NCBI GenBank assembly: GCA_035301985.1
Contig: DATGTE010000032.1
Coordinates: 1-46,972, forward strand
Direction of reading: 5' to 3'
DNA length: 46,972 nt
From: DASUXY01 sp035301985
GTDB lineage: Bacteria > Bacillota > Bacilli > Bacillales > Amphibacillaceae
How positions within the stretch are numbered: position 1 is the first letter of the stretch; each line of letters opens with the position of its first letter. The translations under genes were made by a program, and so were the position numbers. The notes under the pieces are model-generated. The model was not told the origin of the DNA. It saw nothing but the letters and a program-made list of their open reading frames with translations, and searched no databases. Positions 40,821 through 46,972 of this stretch are shown here, piece by piece.

Positions 40821-42212
40821 ATGAATAATCAAGCAAAAATAATCTTTGCAAATGATGCTCGCATACAAGCGAATAAGCAGTGGACACAATATATAGAACA
40901 CCATACCAATGACTTTTGCACGTTGTTTACGTATGGTCAATTGTTCGTTGCGGTTAAAGAAATAAAGGAACAAAGTCAATCAAATGACAAGGTACGAATG
41001 ATTGCTGGGTCGATTGCTCGTGAATTAAGTAAGCATAAGGTGGAGAAAGCTAGTGTTGTCGGAGAAGAGCTGGAGAAAGCTTTTTCTACATTAACAAAAG
41101 AACAGGTTATTACAGCTTTTGTTGAAGGATGGAATTTAGGTACATACAATTATGTGACATATCGAAGCGACCAATCACCTGTTTCAACCGAGTTAACGAT
41201 TGAAGGAAATCAAGACTATGATTCCTTTATAAAAGCAGGCAAAAACCGTGCCGAAGCAGTTGCTTTTTCCCGTGATTTAATGAATGACATTCCGAGTGCC
41301 TTACATCCACAAACCTTTCCCGAACGACTCGAGGAAGAATTTAACGGAACTGATGTAGACGTGAAGACATTTACGAAAGAAGACTTGGAAAAAATGGAAA
41401 TGAACGGTGTGTTAACGGTCGGACAAGGTAGTGAACATGAACCGACGTTTGTCGAAATGACTTATCAAGGGAACCCTGACAAACCGCTCGTCGCTCTCGT
41501 CGGAAAAGGAGTCACCTTTGATACGGGTGGCATCAGTTTGAAAAGGGGACGTCATTTAAGTGATATGCGGATGGACATGGGTGGTGCTGCGGCAGTAGCA
41601 GGTGCGATGAAATTGTTAGCAGCCTCTCAAGCAGACGTCAATGTCGTTGGTTTGATTCCTATGGTCGAAAACATGCCTGACAGTACAGCTGTTCTCCCGG
41701 GTGATGTCATTCGCTATAAGAATGGACACACGGTCCAAATTGGAAACACCGATGCAGAAGGTCGGCTTATTTTGGCAGATGGAATCATCCGCGCTGGTGA
41801 GTTAGAAGCCAATTACATCGTTGATATTGCCACATTGACTGGCGCCATTGTCGCTGCTCTCGGATCAAAAATGGCCGGAGTGTTTGGCGATGAACAATTG
41901 TCACTGGCGATGAAGAAACTCGGTGATGAAAACGGTGACTTCAACTGGCCGATGCCACTCGTCGATGCCTATGAAAGCTACTTGAAGAGCGATTATGCTG
42001 ACGTGAACAACGTAAGCTCAAAAAGTGAAGCAGGCTCTATTACTGCAGGCCTCTTTTTACGTCGCTTTGTACCTGAAGGGAGTAAATGGATCCATGTCGA
42101 CATGGCCGGCGTGATGGAAAGTAACGAAGAAGGCTACTATGCAAAATCAGCAACCGGTTACGGTGCAAGATTATTAGCGGATTTCGCACACTATGTTGCG
42201 AATGAGCGGTGA
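40821..42212 (+). CDS. pepA: Leucyl aminopeptidase (M17 family)
   Basis: 463 residues. Metal and catalytic motifs of M17: VGKGVTFDTGGISLKRG near 231 (metal-binding Lys and Asp), MRMDMGGAAAVAGA near 252 and the family signature NTDAEGRLILADG near 314. C-terminal SDYADVNNVSSKSEAGSITA is also conserved. It releases N-terminal amino acids from peptides in the cytoplasm, usually as a hexamer with two metal ions. AAGGAGG at 40806-40812 suits the ATG at 40821; an in-frame ATG at 40803 precedes it. It has its own promoter and terminator. Confidence 0.95.
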   Translation: MNNQAKIIFANDARIQANKQWTQYIEHHTNDFCTLFTYGQLFVAVKEIKEQSQSNDKVRMIAGSIARELSKHKVEKASVVGEELEKAFSTLTKEQVITAFVEGWNLGTYNYVTYRSDQSPVSTELTIEGNQDYDSFIKAGKNRAEAVAFSRDLMNDIPSALHPQTFPERLEEEFNGTDVDVKTFTKEDLEKMEMNGVLTVGQGSEHEPTFVEMTYQGNPDKPLVALVGKGVTFDTGGISLKRGRHLSDMRMDMGGAAAVAGAMKLLAASQADVNVVGLIPMVENMPDSTAVLPGDVIRYKNGHTVQIGNTDAEGRLILADGIIRAGELEANYIVDIATLTGAIVAALGSKMAGVFGDEQLSLAMKKLGDENGDFNWPMPLVDAYESYLKSDYADVNNVSSKSEAGSITAGLFLRRFVPEGSKWIHVDMAGVMESNEEGYYAKSATGYGARLLADFAHYVANER

Positions 42213-42657
42213 GGATTGAAAGAGATGCTGATTGAATGGCTCCATCGTATGACTGCTTTAACTTTGCAAGACAGAGTCAATGGATATACCGATTTGCATA
42301 TTGAGTTGAACGGAATACCTTTATAATCAAGCACAACGGGAATTTGAAAATGAAGTGATTCATTAAAAGAAACACTTCTAACCATCATTGGAAACCGTCT
42401 GTTTACACCTCTCAGATTAGAGTATAAGCAGACGGTTTTTTGAATTGGAATTTACAGCGGATTATTAGACCATTTTTAAAATATGGTAAGCGAAATTCCA
42501 TTCTTCCGTATTGAAGATGTTTAAAACAAAACACTGATTATTTTATAACTTGTAAAATAATCAATTGTTATGATATTACCGTGGCAGTATATAACCGACT
42601 TCATTTAAATAGTCACGCATATTAAATGTATTTATTATTGGTTTATTCAGAATAATA
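42213..42657. other. Intergenic region after pepA
   Basis: Apart from the terminator near 42392-42441, a 36-codon frame (TTG 42216 to TAA 42326, ending LHIELNGIPL) starts right behind pepA. Its ribosome site is not convincing, so it is not called a gene. From about 42440 the sequence becomes clearly more A+T-rich. Confidence 0.4.
42392..42441 (+). terminator. Intrinsic terminator downstream of pepA
   Basis: AAACCGTCTG (42392-42401) pairs with CAGACGGTTT (42429-42438), 27-base loop, and a six-T run to 42441. Confidence 0.8.
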
Positions 42658-42685
42658 TTGACAATCTGTTTTGATTTGCTAAAAT
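42658..42685 (+). promoter_or_regulatory. Sigma-A promoter of the YiiX-like gene
   Basis: TTGACA (42658-42663), 16-base spacer, TAAAAT (42680-42685), start near 42692, only about 25 bases before the ATG. Confidence 0.7.
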
Positions 42686-42716
42686 ATGTATAAAATTGTT
42701 AAATAGAGGTTATAAA

Positions 42717-43457
42717 ATGAGGAAAATGATTGCTTCTATGCTTACAGTTTTCATGATTTCTAGCTCGATTGGAATTACCAGTGTAGGAGCAAGTGTATCT
42801 GATTCAAAACTAGATAACTTAAATAAGAATGTAGAGAAAATAGTTGATTTACAGCCAGGAGTTTCTTTTAAAGAAATGAAAGAAACTGTTTCCATTTATG
42901 CAGAAGAAATAAATAAAACGGAATTAGAAGCTTCAAAAGAAATATTAGAAGAAATCAATTATCAAATAGAACAAGATGAAGAAAAAATGGCTCAATTAGC
43001 TGGGGGAAGCTCGGGAAAATATAAACTAAAGCCTGCAAAAAGAAAAGGAGATATTTTTTATACTCCATCTTCTACTTTAGGCATTAAACATGGTCATAAT
43101 GGAATCTATTATACAAAAACAAAGATTGTTCAATCCATCCCGAAAACTGGTGTTCGTACTTTGGGATACAACAAAAGGAATGTAGAGAAGTATGCAGTAA
43201 TGCAATATGTTAAAACAAGTCAAACTAAAAGGGCAGCTAATTGGGCCCATAGTAGATCTAATAAAGATAAGTACTCCTATAATTTTGCAACAAATCGTAA
43301 AACGAGTCACTATGGAAAGAAAAACTGTTCAAAATTATTATGGAGTGCTTATACGTTAAAGGCAAAAATAGATATAGATAAAAATAAAGGTTCTGGGGTT
43401 TATCCAAAGGATATTCGGAATTCCCCTAAAGTAGTAACATATAAGACAATTAAGTGA
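42717..43457 (+). CDS. Secreted YiiX/YebB-like permuted papain-fold (NlpC/P60 superfamily) protein
   Basis: 246 residues. Signal peptide with hydrophobic core at about 4-22 and cleavage near VGA-S. A helical, charged region to about residue 95 follows. The catalytic domain begins KRKGDIFYTPSSTLGIKHGHNGIYY, with His125/His127 as candidate base, and the nucleophile is Cys204 in KKNCSKLLWSAY. The tail SGVYPKDIRNSPKVV is typical of YiiX-type enzymes, where the His comes before the Cys (permuted order). Such proteins act as amidases, peptidases or lipid acyl hydrolases; the target here is unknown. AGAGGT precedes the ATG. Base composition is more A+T-rich than the flanks. Confidence 0.72.
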   Translation: MRKMIASMLTVFMISSSIGITSVGASVSDSKLDNLNKNVEKIVDLQPGVSFKEMKETVSIYAEEINKTELEASKEILEEINYQIEQDEEKMAQLAGGSSGKYKLKPAKRKGDIFYTPSSTLGIKHGHNGIYYTKTKIVQSIPKTGVRTLGYNKRNVEKYAVMQYVKTSQTKRAANWAHSRSNKDKYSYNFATNRKTSHYGKKNCSKLLWSAYTLKAKIDIDKNKGSGVYPKDIRNSPKVVTYKTIK

Positions 43458-43489
43458 TTACTATGCGGGGTATTTAAAAGGGGTTTTAT

Positions 43490-44650
43490 ATGAATAAAAG
43501 ATACTTTATGATCATTGCCATAACTATCGTTATAAGTAGTGTTATAGCGTATTATTACTTGTTTCATACGGAGTCGATTCGTGAGAAAGAAATGGATGAA
43601 ACAGATTTTTTAAAAGATAAAGTGGCAGTTGTTTATTATTCTACAACAATCGATACAAGACCAGGAAAGGGCTTTGCTGTATTTATTGATCAAAAAGGAG
43701 AGGCATATCCATTTGAGACGAAGGGGCTTGAATTAGGTAGCTCTGCATTTAATGGAAAAACAGTGTTTTTTCAAGATGAAACAAATGATTATACTTTATC
43801 TACTGAATTAAAGAAGGAAAAAAGAGATAAGCCTCAATTTACGGGAGATTATATTGGTGAGAATCCAAAAGATAACTCTTTTTTCTCTATTTTTAATACC
43901 GGGTTTGCAGAAAATGGTGAGGGATATGAGTCGGATATCTATTGGAAACATAATCAACAGCATAAGAAAGATACGCTCCCCTTTTTTATTGAAACACGTG
44001 GACAGCATAAAAACAATATTTATACGATTTCTGGAGACGTTACAATGGACGAAAAAGATGGTCATGAATCATACATATTTGCATTGCATAAAACCACACT
44101 TTCAGCTGAGGCAAATACAGTAGAAATCATGTCTTGGAATGATTCAGATGAGCCGTTACCATTGAGTCATATGCATTATTTCAATAAACATCTTTATTAT
44201 TTGGACACAGTATCACGCAAAGAAAAATCAGAGTTTAGAATGGTTGATTTAGATTTGAAAAATAAACAAGTCGATGATCAGATAATTTTCGAGACTGCTT
44301 TGGAAGAAACAGATGACTTTTTACCACATAGTGTTCATAAGAATGCTCATATAGACAAAGATAAATTTTATATGATTGATGGCAAAGGAAATGTATATTC
44401 CACGGACCTTCGAACTGGTTCATCCAAAAAGGAGTTCCACATAAAAACGGAATTCCACCCACATGATTTTGTAGAAGTAGATTGGAAAGATCATTATTTA
44501 TATCTTTATTTTAATACTACGGATAAATCTGCATTAGAAACATATGATTTAACATCAGGCGAACGGGTCGATCGATTGGAAATTAAAGGCGTTGAAGCAA
44601 TTCTAAAGAAAAACAAAATATATTCTTACGATTTGTTAATTTTAAAATAG
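43490..44650 (+). CDS. Unknown membrane-anchored extracytoplasmic protein
   Basis: 386 residues. One N-terminal membrane segment at about 6-25 (MIIAITIVISSVIAYYYLF), then a soluble outside domain rich in repeated beta-strand patterns such as DKDKFYMIDGKGNVYSTDL and DHYLYLYFNTTDKSALETYD, looking like a beta-propeller. No enzyme motif was recognised. It lies 32 bases behind the YiiX-like gene with AAAGGGG and is surely in the same transcript. It may be the partner or a cell-surface sensor or immunity-like companion of that protein; this is speculation. Codon use is A+T-rich like its neighbour. Confidence 0.6.
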   Translation: MNKRYFMIIAITIVISSVIAYYYLFHTESIREKEMDETDFLKDKVAVVYYSTTIDTRPGKGFAVFIDQKGEAYPFETKGLELGSSAFNGKTVFFQDETNDYTLSTELKKEKRDKPQFTGDYIGENPKDNSFFSIFNTGFAENGEGYESDIYWKHNQQHKKDTLPFFIETRGQHKNNIYTISGDVTMDEKDGHESYIFALHKTTLSAEANTVEIMSWNDSDEPLPLSHMHYFNKHLYYLDTVSRKEKSEFRMVDLDLKNKQVDDQIIFETALEETDDFLPHSVHKNAHIDKDKFYMIDGKGNVYSTDLRTGSSKKEFHIKTEFHPHDFVEVDWKDHYLYLYFNTTDKSALETYDLTSGERVDRLEIKGVEAILKKNKIYSYDLLILK

Positions 44651-45002
44651 GATAATGATGGTTAGTGTTCATTCACGCCATAAAACGATTGTTCGTTTGT
44701 TACGTAGTAAAAGAAACTCAGCTTTTGACAGGGCTTATTTGCAATTGAATACACCTATCCATATGATAAAAGGGAATCAAATAGATAACATAAGGAAATA
44801 GGATCAAAACCCTATACTCACCCCTATTTACAAAAATGAGAATATTTGTTAAAGTATAAATAATTGAATATCTCTCTAGAGAATGAAGAGAAGAGAACTT
44901 AACTTTAATCGCATGCCTTACTGTGGAGTGTGTGTACGGGTTGATGTTCCTTCTCTTTTTTAGTTAGTGAGAATTCAATCACGAATAAGAGGAGGAATAA
45001 AT
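44651..45002. other. Intergenic region before the substrate-binding protein gene
   Basis: A+T-rich. Contains a TTGACA at 44725-44730 without a good -10, and a TATAAA at 44855-44860 without a good -35. The hairpin at 44886-44961 lies 40 bases before the start codon. Confidence 0.4.
44886..44961 (+). terminator. Terminator-like hairpin with long loop in the leader of the ABC operon
   Basis: AAGAGAAG plus GAAC (44886-44893 and 44895-44898, bulged A between) pair with GTTC plus CTTCTCTT (44946-44957), and the T run goes on to 44961. The 47-base loop holds a GCATGC palindrome. As it lies just upstream of a gene, an attenuator or regulatory RNA is as likely as a plain terminator. Confidence 0.55.
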
Positions 45003-46043
45003 ATGAAATTTCGCTTCATTACTTTCTCAATTTTTAGTTTATTTTTTATTCTTCTCATGAATGCTTGTGCTGAGAGTGATTCTACAAACGTTTCGGGAAA
45101 AGGTGATTCTGACCAAGGCATAACGTTATATTCACCTGAAACACCAGATTTAAGTAAAGAGTTAGCACAAAAATATGAGGAACTTCATGGTGAACAAGTG
45201 AATGTTCATTATGCGGGGACAAATGTCCTGGTGAATCAAATGATGGCAGAAAAAGAAAACCCTCAAGCAGACGTATGGTATGGCGGGGGAGGAATTCTCC
45301 CATTTGAAGCTGCTGTTGATAAAGACATTATTGCACAATATGTACCGGAAAGTGCTGAGGACTGGGAAGTTGTAGAAGATGGGATTAAAACAAAACATGA
45401 AGATGATTATTATACAGGTGTCGAAGTTTTTGTACTCGGATTTTCTTATAATACAGAGCTCGTATCCGAAGATGAAGCCCCAAAATCGTGGGAAGACTTA
45501 TTAGATCCTAAATGGGAGGGAAAAATTCAATTTCCGAATCCGGCAGCGTCTGGAACATCTACATTGATGGTATTGAGCTATATGATGGAACATGGTGAAG
45601 ATGAAGGTTGGGCGTATTTTCAAAAATTGACAGATCAAGCAAACTCGATTCCTGATTCGGGTTCAGCTCCGACAAAAGCTGTGGCGATGGGAGAAGCTCA
45701 TATTGGCGTTGGATTTGACTTTATGGCTTATGAACATCAAAACAATGGGGAAACAGTAGATTTTATCGTTCCAGATAAAACCCCAATTTTAGTTAATCCG
45801 ATGACATTAGTAAAAGATGGCCCAAATCCAGACGGTGGAAAGAAGTTTATGGAGTTTATGTTAAGTGAAGAAGCACAAGAAATTTTATCTAGTTGGGCTC
45901 ATATTCCAATAAATCCTGCAGTAGAATCTACAACACCATTATCTATAGAAAATATTAGAGATCATGCAGTCGATTTAGATATCGATTGGGTAAATGAGAA
46001 CTATGATCGCATTCGCAATGAATGGGGAAACAAAATTAAGTAA
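45003..46043 (+). CDS. ABC transporter substrate-binding lipoprotein (iron(III)/2-aminoethylphosphonate/putrescine-like family)
   Basis: 346 residues. Lipoprotein signal with FFILLMNAC, lipid Cys near residue 20. The mature part has ITLYSPETPDLSKELAQKYE, ADVWYGGGG near 90, WEDLLDPKWEGKIQFPNPAASG near 155 and SAPTKAVAMGEAHIGVGFD near 220, typical of the periplasmic-binding family that includes FbpA/FutA iron carriers and phosphonate-binding proteins. The ligand cannot be settled. No conserved iron-binding tyrosine pair was identified with certainty. AGGAGGA precedes the ATG. It lies 14 bases before the ATPase gene. Confidence 0.85.
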   Translation: MKFRFITFSIFSLFFILLMNACAESDSTNVSGKGDSDQGITLYSPETPDLSKELAQKYEELHGEQVNVHYAGTNVLVNQMMAEKENPQADVWYGGGGILPFEAAVDKDIIAQYVPESAEDWEVVEDGIKTKHEDDYYTGVEVFVLGFSYNTELVSEDEAPKSWEDLLDPKWEGKIQFPNPAASGTSTLMVLSYMMEHGEDEGWAYFQKLTDQANSIPDSGSAPTKAVAMGEAHIGVGFDFMAYEHQNNGETVDFIVPDKTPILVNPMTLVKDGPNPDGGKKFMEFMLSEEAQEILSSWAHIPINPAVESTTPLSIENIRDHAVDLDIDWVNENYDRIRNEWGNKIK

Positions 46044-46057
46044 AGGAAGATGATATT

Positions 46058-46972
46058 ATGGGATCTGTTGTAGTAGAAGGTCTGACAAAGGATTTTTCAG
46101 GAGTCACTGTACTTAACAATATAAATTTGCACATAGAAGAGGGCGAGTTTTTTGCCCTCTTAGGACCTTCAGGATGCGGAAAGACAACGACGATGAGATG
46201 TATCGCTGGTTTTGAAGAACCGACGAGGGGAATGATAAAAATCGGTGATCAGATTGTAAATGACTTGTCTCCAAATGAAAGAAATTGTGGGATGGTGTTC
46301 CAAAGTTACGCATTGTTCCCTCATATGAATGTGTTCGACAACGTGGCCTATAGTTTAAATATCAAAGACCTTAAAAAAAGTAATTTCTTTAAAAAAATGG
46401 GTGTATACACAAGGATGCTGAACAGTAGCTTTGTAAAGTATCCCAAACAAACCGAGCAATTAGTTATGGATGTATTAGATTATGTTGAGTTGACGGATCA
46501 AGCTAAAAAAATGACGAATGAACTTTCAGGAGGCCAACAACAAAGAGTAGCTTTAGCTAGGGCTCTCATCATGGAACCTCAGATTCTCTTAATGGATGAA
46601 CCTTTGTCAAACCTTGATAAAAAGCTTAGATATTCGATGAGAAACACAATCAGAAACATTCAACAAGATCTTAAAATTACGACAATCTTTGTTACTCATG
46701 ATCAAGAAGAAGCCATGAGTATAGCCGACAGAGTGGCTGTGATGAAAGAGGGAGAAATTTTACAAGTTGGAACACCAACTGATTTATACAGTCATCCGAA
46801 GACATCTTTTATTGCCGATTTTGTCGGTACGTCAAACATTTTAAAAGGGAAGATTGTCCATAAAGACAATGGGATTACCTCTATTCAAATCGGAGAACAA
46901 TTAATCATCAAATCAACAACAGATCTAAATAAAGACGAGGTTCAAGTCATTATCAGGCCAGAAAACATTCAT
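46058..46972 (+). CDS. ABC transporter ATP-binding protein, FbpC/PotA type (3' end beyond window)
   Basis: 305 residues are visible with no stop before the edge. Walker A GPSGCGKTT near 38, Q-loop FQSYALFPHMNVFDNVAYSL near 84, signature LSGGQQQRVALARAL near 155, Walker B ILLMDEPLSNLD near 174, H-loop FVTHDQEEAM near 207, then the start of a TOBE domain (ADFVGTSNILKG...IIRPENIH). An insertion of roughly 20 residues rich in Lys and Phe (KKSNFFKKMGVYTRML) lies between the Q-loop and the signature. It powers uptake of the ligand bound by the preceding lipoprotein; the permease gene is expected just outside the window. ATG at 46058 after AAAGGAAGATGA. Confidence 0.92.
   Translation, partial: MGSVVVEGLTKDFSGVTVLNNINLHIEEGEFFALLGPSGCGKTTTMRCIAGFEEPTRGMIKIGDQIVNDLSPNERNCGMVFQSYALFPHMNVFDNVAYSLNIKDLKKSNFFKKMGVYTRMLNSSFVKYPKQTEQLVMDVLDYVELTDQAKKMTNELSGGQQQRVALARALIMEPQILLMDEPLSNLDKKLRYSMRNTIRNIQQDLKITTIFVTHDQEEAMSIADRVAVMKEGEILQVGTPTDLYSHPKTSFIADFVGTSNILKGKIVHKDNGITSIQIGEQLIIKSTTDLNKDEVQVIIRPENIH

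Noticed and set aside
44827..44860. TTTACA and TATAAA as a promoter for the ABC operon
   Set aside because: Spacing of 22 bases is too long for sigma-A; no alternative pairing was convincing.
1..46972. CRISPR arrays, tRNA or rRNA genes, insertion sequences, phage or restriction genes
   Set aside because: Looked for regular repeats, tRNA-like cloverleaf ends, transposase-like frames and terminal inverted repeats; none was seen.

Overview
The window looks like chromosome of a Gram-positive Bacillales species (Bacillaceae). The evidence is AGGAGG-type ribosome binding sites with frequent TTG/GTG starts, sigma-A promoters, a Bacillus-type Fnr with C-terminal cluster cysteines, a narGHJI operon of Bacillus layout, YitT and FetAB family proteins, and a BtuD-CbiZ fusion as in B. 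subtilis YvrA. Acidic stretches in exported proteins and an ectoine-hydrolase-like gene hint at a moderate halophile or alkaliphile, but this is inference. No rRNA, tRNA, CRISPR array, insertion sequence or phage gene was seen.

Region 1 (1-9.0 kb), nitrate respiration: partial narK (minus), fnr, narGHJI, and the minus-strand Fe-S repair gene ric. Together with modABC (20.8-22.9 kb, minus) this forms a predicted anaerobic regulon. narK, narG, ric and modA each carry a TGTGA-N6-TCACA-like box whose centre lies 31-33 bases before a TANNNT -10 element, i.e. centred at about -41.5. Molybdate import (mod), nitrate import (narK), the molybdoenzyme (nar) and repair of NO-damaged Fe-S centres (ric) would then be switched on together.

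Region 2 (9.1-10.6 kb): a hotdog thioesterase and an ECHDC3-like crotonase.

Region 3 (10.9-19.1 kb), 5-aminovalerate/GABA and glutarate catabolism: a gabT-type aminotransferase, an aldehyde dehydrogenase, an APC permease, a FadR-type GntR regulator, L-2-hydroxyglutarate oxidase (lhgO), a DUF3870 protein and glutarate hydroxylase (csiD). The content parallels the E. coli csiD-lhgO-gabDTP-csiR cluster but the order differs. It has an extra DUF3870 gene, and csiD has its own consensus promoter and a 250-base structured leader.

Region 4 (19.2-24.0 kb): fetAB metal-export-type ABC pair, modABC, a YitT membrane protein.

Region 5 (24.1-34.2 kb): an ectoine-hydrolase/creatinase-like M24 protein with a long attenuator-like leader, a D-2-hydroxyacid dehydrogenase, a second FadR-type regulator, a second aminotransferase/aldehyde dehydrogenase pair, a D-amino-acid transaminase, a divergent alanine-racemase homologue and a tartrate/D-malate dehydrogenase-like enzyme. 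I know of no described pathway with this combination. It is the best candidate for an undescribed system. One hypothesis that uses most of the genes is breakdown of a (hydroxy)ectoine-like compound through diaminobutyrate and hydroxyaspartate to oxaloglycolate and glycerate.

Region 6 (34.5-40.8 kb), cobalamin: a small CWC cysteine-rich protein, a sigma-A promoter, a clear cobalamin riboswitch with a terminator, then btuF, btuC, btuD-cbiZ fusion, cbiA and cobO.

Region 7 (40.8-47.0 kb): leucyl aminopeptidase, an A+T-rich pair encoding a secreted YiiX-like papain-fold protein and a membrane-anchored unknown, then a substrate-binding lipoprotein and the partial ATPase of an iron/spermidine-type ABC importer.
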